DNA of 64,000 bases, from positions 2,756,618 through 2,820,617 of the forward strand of contig NZ_JADWYS010000001.1 in assembly GCF_015831345.1 (NCBI RefSeq), in the 5' to 3' direction. The notes under the pieces were generated by a model, which saw only the letters and a program-made list of their open reading frames with translations, was not told where the DNA came from and did not search any database. The DNA is from Caenimonas aquaedulcis. Lineage in GTDB: Bacteria; Pseudomonadota; Gammaproteobacteria; Burkholderiales; Burkholderiaceae_C. A program made the position numbers and the translations under genes. This document shows positions 11,845-20,665 of the stretch, in pieces (within the stretch, counting starts at the first letter, position 1; the number at the start of each line of letters is the position of its first letter).

Positions 11845-12034
11845 TCATGTGCGTCGTGACGGCAGGCGCCAGACCCATCGCTTCCGGCGCATGCCGAACT
11901 GCTCGGCGACGCTAAGCCCCAGGTCCTTGACCAATTGCCTCTCGGCGCCGGGCCAGAGGACGATCTCGCAGGTCCTTGCGCAGCCGGCGAACGAAGTCAT
12001 CTATGAGATCCTGTTCGGGCGATCTGTTTGCCAT
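11845..12034 (-). pseudogene. Possible small gene, apparently frameshifted, between methyltransferase and dynamin genes
   Basis: Two overlapping short reading frames lie here. The first starts at ATG 12034, only 2 bp after the methyltransferase stop, and runs 40 codons to 11912; it is charged and helical in character (SPEQDLIDDFVRRLRKDL). The second, in another frame, runs from ATG 12000 to 11845 (51 residues) and ends with a protein-like tail (LGLSVAEQFGMRRKRWVWRL). Joined by one frameshift they would make a single basic protein of about 60 residues. Either a decayed gene, a sequencing indel, or two chance frames. No family recognised. Confidence 0.3.
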
Positions 12035-12036
12035 AG

Positions 12037-15000
12037 TCAAGTCTTAGCAACGCGAATGCCGTCGGCAGTCAGTTCGAGCTGACCGCTACGGGCAAGGGAG
12101 CGCAACAGAGACTCGGTGGCCTCGGAGATCTTGGCCCCCGTGCGTGCGTAGCCCAACCACCGGGCCAAGACCTTGGGCACGTCAGCCTTTTCCACCCAAC
12201 CACGTTGCGAACGCAGCGCTGCGAGCAGCTGTGATTTGAGATGATCGCGCTCATAGCGATCGATGTCGCGCACGAGCAGGCCAAGCGCGCCACCCCTGTT
12301 CTCGGCGATGCCACGGCGAACTGCACGTCTAATGGCGTCATCCAGGACAGCGGCGATGGAGTTGCTCATTCGCTGGTGGCCGAGCGCGCGGGCCGCTTGG
12401 CGGATCAACGCATCGCGAGAGAGTGGGTTGCCCGCGTCAGACAGCGCGGCACGCAAGGCGCACATCGCGGCGCCATCCTCCAGGTCTGACTCACCGGCAC
12501 CGCCGTGACTCGCCGGCGGCGATTTCGGCTGTCTTGCAGCGCGCTTCTGTGCGGGCTCGGGCTCTTCGTCGGCGTCCAGGAATGATTGCTGCCCGGGCTG
12601 GGCGGCGCGGCGACGGGCACGCGGGCGCGCCGCTGCCTGAGCGGCCAGCACCTCTGCGCTGGGCGGCCGGTGGTTCAAACTGAAAGCGCCGCCTTCGCCT
12701 GCGCCCTTAGGCCAACCTCCGTGGCGCTCGACCACCGCATCCACCTGGTCCATCAACCCTTGCGTCGCTTGCAGTGAGGCATAGATCCGCCGCCAGTGAG
12801 CGATGTCTTCGTCGCTCAGTGAGCGGCTCGCCTTCCGGCGGTCGTCCAGCCACTTATGGAGAACTTGGTAGCCGCCGACGCTGTGTTGCCAGACTGATTC
12901 AAGCACTCCGTCGAATCCGCTGGTCGTACTAATCCGAACCTTACCAACTGGACCGTCCTTCGTTGCACGAATGTCCGCGAGGCCACGGCTCTTCTCGCCA
13001 ACCTGGTCCAGGGCCCTGGCGTTGCCAAAGAAGCTCGGTAGATCTGTACCTCTTGGCTGCTCGTTTCGCGTAATCGCCAGCGCAACGGGATGCGTTAGCG
13101 AATGCCATTCAAGCAATTGTTTTCCCAATCGCGACAGATCATCAAATGCGGTACGCGAAGCCGGAATCGGAATGCGCGGGAAGTCACCCTTCAAGAACTG
13201 ACCGTAGCGCTGTCGATAGCTTGGGCTGTGCAGAACGGCATAGAGATACTGAAAGACCTTTTCTGCGTTCAACGCGGCGCCTTGCTTTTCAGCATGCCAG
13301 TCAAAATCAGTCAAACCCATCGCATCGCGAAGCGAGCGGATGAACCGGACGTCAAGGTTTGGTGAGCGGTTCGGAAGGGCGGAAACGAGATCAGTCTCGT
13401 GTAAGTCCCGTCGGTCACCGTCTGGGTGATACAGCCAGAGCGGGAATATGTAGTTCACTTCCTTGAGTGAGACGGTGTGATGCTGCGTAATCTTTGTGGA
13501 ACAGAAAACGTGCTGGTAGATCCCGGGAATTTCAGTCGCCCGGGGGACGGAGATTCCCACGTTCGGCCCGGCCAAGAAGTGAGCGGTGGCGCGCTCACGG
13601 CGGTGTACAGCCACGTTGCTGTCATAGATAGTGACCCGGTCATCAAACGGGCGATATAGCACAGGGACTATGCGGCGCTTCCATGCCCCGGTTGCAAGTT
13701 CTCGCTTCGCCCGGTCATAGCTCCATTGGCTCTGTGTGCAAAGCTGAAAGAGCTGCCTAGCCTCATCTTCAGATCGCGTTGCGAGCAAGGCTTCAACTTT
13801 TTGGCGGGCGTTTTTGGCATCCCAAGAGATTGCAAACTCGTCGTGTGTCGTAACGATTCCAGGAGCAGGATCACCGTTCGGACTGAAGATTGTCGGTAGT
13901 CCCCAACCCGCTTCGTATTCCGCGCGGCCCACCTGCGCTTGGGGCTTGAATAGCCAGAACGGTGCGTTCGGTTCGAGAGTCTCGGGCTTTTCCCCATGGA
14001 GCGACATTGTGGCTAGGCGCTCGTACTTGCTGCTGCGCATACCCAGCACATCCAGGCTACGAACTGCCGATGCGAGCCCAGAGCAACGCGCGTATAACGC
14101 CACCGCGGCGCCTTGAGTGATGTCGAAGACGTTCTCATCTTTGGAACCGTCCTCCGCCTTCTCCTTCTTCTTGCTATTACCGTGCAAGTCAACAACCCAA
14201 ATTGCACCGAAGGTGTCCATTAAGTGCCGGCGCATGCCCTTGAAGGTCGGGTTATCGAGATACGAGTGGTCAGTGATGAAGCCCAGCACCCCCGCGCGTG
14301 CCTGAACAACTCGCTGCTCTGCGAAGCGAATGAACTTCACGTAATCGTTTTGCAGCCACTTCGCCTGCCCTGGCTTCTGAAGGTCAGGGTAGCCGCGTCT
14401 GTAGTCATGGACAGCCTCGACAGCCTCAGCCACGTTGTTGTTCACCGAGTGCCCAGAATACGGAGGATTCCCAATCACCACGGTCGTCGCTAGATGCTGC
14501 TTTACCGCATTAGCCGCCCGTGCCTCATGTGCCAGCATTGGCGCCATCAACTCAAACTGCGGCTGAACGTCAGTGGCAGGCTGCAGCGAGTTGGTCAAGA
14601 AAACCCGCACACGGGGACCACCTTCAGGGAAGCGATAGCCAGTGTCCGCCAGCTTGAGCCCAAGCTTCATGTGCGCGATTGCGTAAGGGGCCATCATCAA
14701 TTCGAAGCCGTGCATGCGGGTCAGTAGATGGTCACGAACGTACGTGTTCCATAACTCCAGTTGCTGCGCCTTGCTTTGCCCCGCTTTCTGCCACTTGACC
14801 AACATGTGGCGATGGATCAGGTCGATGAACTCAACGAGGAAGGTGGCGGTGCCCACCGCCGGGTCCAGTATTTGGACGAAGGCGCTCTCCGCCAACGTGC
14901 CGGCTGGTAGTTCCAAGCCAGGTTTGCGGCGCAGCATCTCGCCCCAAGTGATGGTGCTGGCCAGCCCGTCTTCGATGCCGAACTCGTTCTGCAGCACCTC

Positions 15001-16200
15001 GTGCACGCTGCGCACGATGAACTGCACGACAGGCTTTGGGGTATAGAAGACCCCGCGCTCCACGCGCATGGCGTTGTCATAAGCCGTCAGAAAGTCTTCG
15101 TAGAAATGGATGACGGGGTCGTCACCGGGGCGGGCGTTGTTGAAGCTGACCAGCACGGCATCCATCGGCGCCTGCCGCAGTTGTTCCACCACGGCATTGA
15201 CACCGAGTTCATCGAAGTCGATGCCCGTTCCGCGCGCGCGCCCTTTCATGCGGCTGCGGCCGGATGCGGCCAGGAAGTCCTGGAGCAGGTCCTGCAGGAA
15301 GGGGTTGGTGCTAGGAATCATCAGCGCCGCGTCGTCGGCCACCAGCCCCCCGCTGCTGCGCGAGACGCGTGCTGCAAACAGGCCATAGGTGATGGTCTGG
15401 GCGTACATGTCCGCGAAGCGGTCGTGCGTCAGGTCGGCCATCAGGTTGGCCTTGAACGCCTGGTACAGCGCTGTCAACGGCCCGGACGGGCCCTCGACTG
15501 CGAGAACCTCATTAGCGCGGGTTCGGATCGCCCGGGCCAGGTAAGCCAGGGCCAGTGCCAAGTCCTTTGCCGTGGTGACAGCCTCTCGGTAGCGCAGGCG
15601 AAAGGCCGAAGACCACCGCTGGCGCCAGCGTTGCTGACCCTGCGGGGTGTCGCCGTCTGGCGGCCAGCGCAGGTGATCGCGCATCGTGTTGGCAACACCT
15701 GCTAAGGCCAGGTTGGTGTCGGCGCCGTCCCAGCCCAGCACACGCAGTGTGGGCAGGTCACCTCGGTCCGACTCATCGGTGAAGTGCGCCAGCGCGATTT
15801 CGCGGTCGTTGGCGGGGCCGAAGCTAGAGATGAACAGCAGGTCTTGGGCATGCCAACGCTGGCGGCCCTTGTCCTTCTCGCGATTGCGCAGAGACAGGCC
15901 TTGCAGGACACGCCGCAGCACCACCATAGGCAGGCGTTGCTTGTCGAACTCGACGAAGAAGATGCCCCAGGGCTGTCCACTGGTGAGCGGACGCAACTGC
16001 TTGATGGTCTTGATGGCCACCTGGTGCTCGGGCTTGATGCCCAGTTCCTCGGGCTCGTAGTCGTAGAACGCATCGTCGATTGCTTCCAGGTCCACCGGCC
16101 AGTTCAGCTCGTCATGCAGGTAGCGCACCAACGACGTAATGCTGGTGGCGCTACGAAGACGTTCGATCAGCGGGTCTTGCGGTGCGACGCGGGTTGCCAT
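12037..16200 (-). CDS. Large ISP-type restriction-modification N6-adenine DNA methyltransferase
   Basis: 1387 residues. The methyltransferase core is preceded by RGVFYTPKPVVQFIV, has SAM-binding motif I DPAVGTATFLVEF (D446) and catalytic motif IV NPPYSGHS (578-585), typical of gamma-class N6-adenine enzymes. About 400 N-terminal residues precede it. The stretch to about 1140 corresponds to the target-recognition part of type ISP enzymes. Then a disordered basic/acidic linker rich in A, R, P and E and a C-terminal winged-helix-like region (from about 1215). Unlike classical single-chain ISP enzymes (LlaGI type), no nuclease or helicase motif is in this chain; those are on the adjacent gene at 16253-19381. 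A ribosome site AGGGA precedes ATG 16200. Probably host-marking and recognition component of the defence locus. Confidence 0.85.
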   Translation of the reverse strand: MATRVAPQDPLIERLRSATSITSLVRYLHDELNWPVDLEAIDDAFYDYEPEELGIKPEHQVAIKTIKQLRPLTSGQPWGIFFVEFDKQRLPMVVLRRVLQGLSLRNREKDKGRQRWHAQDLLFISSFGPANDREIALAHFTDESDRGDLPTLRVLGWDGADTNLALAGVANTMRDHLRWPPDGDTPQGQQRWRQRWSSAFRLRYREAVTTAKDLALALAYLARAIRTRANEVLAVEGPSGPLTALYQAFKANLMADLTHDRFADMYAQTITYGLFAARVSRSSGGLVADDAALMIPSTNPFLQDLLQDFLAASGRSRMKGRARGTGIDFDELGVNAVVEQLRQAPMDAVLVSFNNARPGDDPVIHFYEDFLTAYDNAMRVERGVFYTPKPVVQFIVRSVHEVLQNEFGIEDGLASTITWGEMLRRKPGLELPAGTLAESAFVQILDPAVGTATFLVEFIDLIHRHMLVKWQKAGQSKAQQLELWNTYVRDHLLTRMHGFELMMAPYAIAHMKLGLKLADTGYRFPEGGPRVRVFLTNSLQPATDVQPQFELMAPMLAHEARAANAVKQHLATTVVIGNPPYSGHSVNNNVAEAVEAVHDYRRGYPDLQKPGQAKWLQNDYVKFIRFAEQRVVQARAGVLGFITDHSYLDNPTFKGMRRHLMDTFGAIWVVDLHGNSKKKEKAEDGSKDENVFDITQGAAVALYARCSGLASAVRSLDVLGMRSSKYERLATMSLHGEKPETLEPNAPFWLFKPQAQVGRAEYEAGWGLPTIFSPNGDPAPGIVTTHDEFAISWDAKNARQKVEALLATRSEDEARQLFQLCTQSQWSYDRAKRELATGAWKRRIVPVLYRPFDDRVTIYDSNVAVHRRERATAHFLAGPNVGISVPRATEIPGIYQHVFCSTKITQHHTVSLKEVNYIFPLWLYHPDGDRRDLHETDLVSALPNRSPNLDVRFIRSLRDAMGLTDFDWHAEKQGAALNAEKVFQYLYAVLHSPSYRQRYGQFLKGDFPRIPIPASRTAFDDLSRLGKQLLEWHSLTHPVALAITRNEQPRGTDLPSFFGNARALDQVGEKSRGLADIRATKDGPVGKVRISTTSGFDGVLESVWQHSVGGYQVLHKWLDDRRKASRSLSDEDIAHWRRIYASLQATQGLMDQVDAVVERHGGWPKGAGEGGAFSLNHRPPSAEVLAAQAAARPRARRRAAQPGQQSFLDADEEPEPAQKRAARQPKSPPASHGGAGESDLEDGAAMCALRAALSDAGNPLSRDALIRQAARALGHQRMSNSIAAVLDDAIRRAVRRGIAENRGGALGLLVRDIDRYERDHLKSQLLAALRSQRGWVEKADVPKVLARWLGYARTGAKISEATESLLRSLARSGQLELTADGIRVAKT

Positions 16201-16252
16201 GTGGTGAGTCCCTGTGTGTTGATGATTCTTGTTGTGCGGAGAGAGACGAATC

Positions 16253-19200
16253 TCAGTTCAGCTCCATCCATGCGATGAGGCTGGGGCCGACGCCGGCAGG
16301 TGCTTGCACTTGACGGAAGTGGCCATTCTTCAAATACTTCTCGGCCTTGACCCGAACCTCAGACAACGTTGTCTGAGTGATCACGGTGTGCCGTGGTGTC
16401 TCTGGCGTGCAGGCGATCGCTCGGTCAATGGCCGATGCATCAGTGTCGGGTTTGTCGGCCTCAACGTCGTACATCAGCCATTGATTCGTACCGGCTTCTA
16501 ACGTCCAGGCGTCCGCGTCGAGTTCAGCATCTGTCTTGGCGGGGTCGCGTCCGGGTAGGCCGAAGCAGAAGAACACAGCGCGGGTACCAGGTTTGAGGTG
16601 CTGCTTCCCGGAGAACACTCGACCGGGAAGCGCTTGCAAGCGCTCCGGTAAGTCTGGATGCGCTCGCAGCAATGCCTGGTACGCCAGGTGCATGTTCTCT
16701 AGCGGGCTTGGAGCGCCTTCGTACTGGTGGTTGAAGTCCTTCAAGGCTTCGTAGTCGTCATCCGGCGTCAATAGCTTCTTGCCCTCAATGCCCAGAGCCT
16801 TGGAGATGACCAAGGTCTTGTGCGACACTTTGCTATACAACGCTAGCAGGCTGTCGAGCTCGTCCGGAGGCAGGAAGTTCCAGTACGCTACCGTGCCGCG
16901 CAGTTCCTTTACTTCTGGGTGATCTTTCACGATCTGCTTTTCGATCTCCGGATTCAAGCGTCGGTCGACCCGGCCGATGCGTTGCATCAGGCGTACCGGA
17001 TTCCAGTGCAGGTCATAGTTGATCAAGCGTGTAGCGTCTTGGAGGTTCAGGCCTTCGGACAGCACGTCCGTGGCAATCAGAACTCTCGTCTCTCGCCTTC
17101 CTTGTTTCGCGAGTTCGGGACTGCTCATGCCGTTGTAGTAGGGCGCGAACTGGCGGATCACGTCGCTGCGGCTGGTCTTGGTGGCCGAGTCGATCTGGTC
17201 GATACCCTGGATGCCCGCGGCCTCCAGCTCTTTCGCTAGATAGCGAGCCGTTGCCATGAACTCGCTGAAGATCATCACCTTGTGCTTTTTGAGGACCGAA
17301 TCCTTCTTCAGCAGGTCGATCAAGGCGCGAAGCTTGTCGTCGTGCTTGGGCTCGAACTGGCGCAACTCGGTGAGAAAGTCGGCAAGCTGGTCCAAGTCTT
17401 GAAGCGATTCCGCGAGCATTTGAGGAACGTCGTACTCATCGCGATCCAGTTCCGCGGCAGCTTCCAGCAGCTCGTCGGGCACGACATCCTCATCGACATC
17501 CTCATCGTCGATCACGCCGAAGAGCGCCTTTTGACGGGTATCGACCAGGCCAAGAAGTTCATCGTGACGACGTTTCCAGCGTTCGTAGGTGTCCTTCTCG
17601 TGCTTGGTGGTGCTGTTCTTCTGTACGAAGGCCATCACCTTCAACATCAGTTGCTGGCATGACATCTCGAATGCACGCGCTGAACTCTCGAAACGCTTGA
17701 GGAACAGCGTGCGGATTAGAGCTACCACCTGCTTCTGGCGGTTCGATGCGAAGGGGTCGATGTCCTTCTGATTCTTTAGGTAACCCAGCGGGTAGTACAT
17801 CGGCAGCACGAACAGCGGTTCCTTCTTGTTAAATGCTTTTTCAAGCTTTTTCAGCAGGTTGCCGTATGTCTTCTTCACCGAGTACGCAGCCACCTGCGGG
17901 TCGGTTCGACTCGGAAAGCTTGCCGAATTCTTGGAGCCTTGGGCTTCCTGGCTACGCTTGACGTAGGCCCGGCTACGCTGGACCACGAGTTCGCGAAACA
18001 AGTCATCGTGAGCCAAAAGGTCGGCAGCCTCGAACTCGGGCAGCTCGGCTTGCGTGGACATGTCACCGCCGACGCGCTTGCTGAGGTCCTTTTCAAGTTT
18101 TCGGAAGTGGCCAGGCAGCGAGTGGATGCCGAGCGTTTCCTTGAAATGGTCGGCCCGACGGCGCGAGAACAACTCTATCAAATGCTGCAGATCGATCAGC
18201 CGATTGTTGATCGGGGTTGCGGTCAGCAGGAACAGCTGCTTGTCTTCGGCCAGATCGAAGAGCTTCCAGTGGCGGGACGGAGCCGTTTCACCCTCACCTT
18301 TGACGCCGATGTTGCGAAAGTGGTGAGCCTCATCGACGATCACCACATCGGCTTTGCTTTTCAGGACCGCCAGCTTTTCGGGCCAGTCGCCCCCGCGCTG
18401 TAGATCCGTGTGATTGATGATGACGAGATTGGAGAAGTCGCCGAAGAGGTGCGGCAAATATCGCTTGAGCGTGAACTCCCAAACCGGTTCGCGGCCTGAC
18501 TTCGGCACCACTAGCAAGACACGCTTGCGGTCGTGCTCGATGAGGCGCTCGATCAACATCAAACCGACGAATGTCTTGCCCAAGCCGACGCCATCGCAAA
18601 GGAAAGCGCCGCCATGCTTGCCGGCAATTTTCAGCAGTGAACCGTAGCCGTCGCGCTGGTATTGGTCGAGCTTGCCGTACATGGCCGACTTGCCCTGCTC
18701 CCATTCGCCCGCGGTTGCTTGGTGGTTGCGAAAGTAGGCTTCCAACGCTTTGGCATACACCTCGAACGGCAGATATTGCCGCGTATGGCGCTCAATGACT
18801 TGCAGCACCTCGTCGGAGATGTCGACGGCGTCTTCCCAGTGCCTATCGAACCACTCTTGCAGCAGGTCCACTTCGCGACGAAGCTGCACGTTCAACTCGA
18901 CATTGGCAGTCAGGCCCTGAGCGGTGAAATTGCTCGAGCCGACGAGAGCAGAGGAGCCGACGACCGCGAGTTTGGAGTGGGTGATATAGGCCTTGGCGTG
19001 GAACTTCTTCTTGGCATAGACCCGGCACTTGATCTTGCCGCTCTTGATCGCTTCGACGATCCCAGACACGCCAGTCAGAAAGTCGTTCTTCAGCTTTTCG
19101 TTCTCGATACTGCCGTCTAACAGGCGCTGCACCCTCGACGACCCTTCGACAAGCGCCTTGTGCGTTCGCTTGGTCACCTCGTCACCCATCAGGATGCGGA

Positions 19201-19381
19201 TCTCTTCAAGGGATTGCCACTGTCCGTCAAGCGCGAGCAATGACCCGATTTCGAAGTAGCCTGTGGCGATGTCAAATCGCGAAGAGATTGAGCACCACTC
19301 GCGAAGGTAGTTGACAACCTTCCAGTCGTCCTCGCTGTTGTCGACGATGAATAACTCGCTTCCTGATTTTTGTTGGGTCAT
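16253..19381 (-). CDS. PLD-nuclease / SNF2-type helicase fusion
   Basis: 1042 residues from ATG 19381. This start was chosen because the PLD domain follows directly; an in-frame start at 19510 would add 43 residues that do not look conserved. The N-terminal phospholipase D-like nuclease domain has FHAKAYITH (H128) followed by GSSNFTAQGL and NVELNV. Superfamily 2 (SNF2-like) helicase motifs follow: CDGVGLGKTF (K269), VDEAHHFRN (D350), LTATPINN, and in the second RecA lobe VLIATDVLSEGLNLQ and LMQRIGRVDRR. Likely an ATP-driven DNA translocase with nuclease activity, first gene of the leftward operon with the methyltransferase 52 bp downstream. It most resembles the helicase part of ISP-like and DISARM-like defence systems. 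Confidence 0.88.
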   Translation of the reverse strand: MTQQKSGSELFIVDNSEDDWKVVNYLREWCSISSRFDIATGYFEIGSLLALDGQWQSLEEIRILMGDEVTKRTHKALVEGSSRVQRLLDGSIENEKLKNDFLTGVSGIVEAIKSGKIKCRVYAKKKFHAKAYITHSKLAVVGSSALVGSSNFTAQGLTANVELNVQLRREVDLLQEWFDRHWEDAVDISDEVLQVIERHTRQYLPFEVYAKALEAYFRNHQATAGEWEQGKSAMYGKLDQYQRDGYGSLLKIAGKHGGAFLCDGVGLGKTFVGLMLIERLIEHDRKRVLLVVPKSGREPVWEFTLKRYLPHLFGDFSNLVIINHTDLQRGGDWPEKLAVLKSKADVVIVDEAHHFRNIGVKGEGETAPSRHWKLFDLAEDKQLFLLTATPINNRLIDLQHLIELFSRRRADHFKETLGIHSLPGHFRKLEKDLSKRVGGDMSTQAELPEFEAADLLAHDDLFRELVVQRSRAYVKRSQEAQGSKNSASFPSRTDPQVAAYSVKKTYGNLLKKLEKAFNKKEPLFVLPMYYPLGYLKNQKDIDPFASNRQKQVVALIRTLFLKRFESSARAFEMSCQQLMLKVMAFVQKNSTTKHEKDTYERWKRRHDELLGLVDTRQKALFGVIDDEDVDEDVVPDELLEAAAELDRDEYDVPQMLAESLQDLDQLADFLTELRQFEPKHDDKLRALIDLLKKDSVLKKHKVMIFSEFMATARYLAKELEAAGIQGIDQIDSATKTSRSDVIRQFAPYYNGMSSPELAKQGRRETRVLIATDVLSEGLNLQDATRLINYDLHWNPVRLMQRIGRVDRRLNPEIEKQIVKDHPEVKELRGTVAYWNFLPPDELDSLLALYSKVSHKTLVISKALGIEGKKLLTPDDDYEALKDFNHQYEGAPSPLENMHLAYQALLRAHPDLPERLQALPGRVFSGKQHLKPGTRAVFFCFGLPGRDPAKTDAELDADAWTLEAGTNQWLMYDVEADKPDTDASAIDRAIACTPETPRHTVITQTTLSEVRVKAEKYLKNGHFRQVQAPAGVGPSLIAWMELN

Positions 19382-19869
19382 TTCTTTTTGAGGTAAGTCT
19401 GGTGATCTGGTTGCCGAATCACATGTGCGCAGTGTTGGCCGCTCGACTTTCAGCACATGGGTCTTGGCGCAAGTATCTAAGACTTTCGATCTCGTCCCAA
19501 CAGTGAGCACGACTGTTCACCGTGTAATTCTTTAGTGCGTCGCTAGCAGCGACATCGTTTCCCCGTCGCATTCTGTCTTTAAAAGCTTCTGTTAACAAGC
19601 CGAGCGCACTTTATGAGGGATAACCGAGTCCTCACATGACGCTGGTACAAATTTTCCAAAAGGAGTGGGCAGTTATGGCGGTTGATCAAAGGTCTGGCCG
19701 TTTGACCAACCCAAAATGGACCAGCCTTGAGGAGAGACGCCGTTAGATCGGGGGTATGCAGCGCGTGTGCGTTGCGCTCTACGGTTTGGACAAAAGGGGA
19801 TCTGGCAATTCATTGAGCTTGCCTGGCGCGTCCGGCGAATTGAGAATGGCCTAGTAGTTGGAGAAGTTT
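19382..19869. other. Divergent intergenic region between helicase and HNH genes, with a 23-residue ORF
   Basis: 488 bp, noticeably more AT-rich than the flanking chromosome, and therefore a likely site for the promoters of both divergent defence transcripts. A small ORF at 19675-19746 (plus strand; MAVDQRSGRLTNPKWTSLEE then RRR and stop) has an AAAAGGAG tract 9 bp before its ATG. It could be a leader peptide or a chance frame. No repeat, tRNA or attachment site was recognised. Confidence 0.4.
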
Positions 19870-20604
19870 ATGGCAGTAACCAGCGGTCCCGGGAACGGGT
19901 TTTGGACAAGAGATGAGACCATCCTCGCGTTAGACCTGTATTTGCGCGCAGGTCATTCGTTGGATGCGGGTGATTCGCGGGTTGAGGAGCTGTCGGCGTT
20001 TTTGCGCAGCTTGCCTTTGCATCCGCCCGAGAAGCGCAAAGGTTCGTTCCGAAATCCCGCTGGTGTCGCATTCAAGATTGGAAACCTGCGCTCTGTTCAG
20101 ACAGGGAAAGGCCTCAAGAACGTTTCGGCAATTGACAGGGAAGTTTGGGCAGAGCTGGGGGACCAGCCGGCAAGGGTGAACGAATTGGCTGCGCAGATTC
20201 GCCAAGCTGGTACTCAGTTGACTCTCCTGCCTCCGAATCACAGCGCCGAACTAGCCGACATCGAGGACGAGCACTTCGCTGAGGGCGGAGCCACCGTTGT
20301 TTTGCATCGTCGGCTGGAGCGGGCGAAGAACATGCGTTTCAAGCTACTTGGTAAGAGGCAGAAATTGGGGCCGCTCAGGTGCGATGCTTGCACGACTGCC
20401 TCGCTTCTACCGGATGTGAGTATGGCGCCGGCCGCATTTGAGGCACACCACATCCGACCACTTGGAGTGTCTGGAGAAACGCAAACTAGCGTCAAGGATC
20501 TGGCTCTCTTGTGCGCAACATGCCACCGGCTCATTCATCGAGCAATGGTTGTAGGGAAGCGATGGATATCGCTGCCAGAATTCAAATCGCTCATTGGACA
20601 TTGA
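19870..20604 (+). CDS. HNH endonuclease, restriction-type
   Basis: 244 residues from ATG 19870, preferred over TTG 19858 because a GGAG ribosome site at 19860-19863 sits 6 bp upstream. The N-terminal domain (FWTRDETILALDLYLR ... SFRNPAGVAFKIGNL, about residues 12-80) recurs in front of HNH domains in restriction-like proteins and may read DNA. The C-terminal HNH domain has two CxxC zinc pairs (CDAC, CATC) and FEAHHIRPL with H193-H194, then LLCATCHRLIHR. Codon use looks less GC-biased than in flanking genes. Divergent from the helicase-methyltransferase-dynamin operon. It could be a stand-alone type IV/II nuclease or the cleaving component of that locus. Confidence 0.82.
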   Translation: MAVTSGPGNGFWTRDETILALDLYLRAGHSLDAGDSRVEELSAFLRSLPLHPPEKRKGSFRNPAGVAFKIGNLRSVQTGKGLKNVSAIDREVWAELGDQPARVNELAAQIRQAGTQLTLLPPNHSAELADIEDEHFAEGGATVVLHRRLERAKNMRFKLLGKRQKLGPLRCDACTTASLLPDVSMAPAAFEAHHIRPLGVSGETQTSVKDLALLCATCHRLIHRAMVVGKRWISLPEFKSLIGH

Positions 20605-20665
20605 TTGCAAAGACGGCAATCGTTAAGCACCGGAATGCTGGCCACAACCACCTACACTCCGCGCT

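Noticed and set aside
16253-19381. Extending the helicase start to 19510
   Set aside because: The additional 43 residues are not supported by a domain, and the PLD fold follows directly after the ATG at 19381.
8885-20604. Integrative element or prophage hypothesis for the defence block
   Set aside because: No integrase, transposase, tRNA attachment site or flanking direct repeat was seen, so horizontal transfer is suspected only from composition and gene content.
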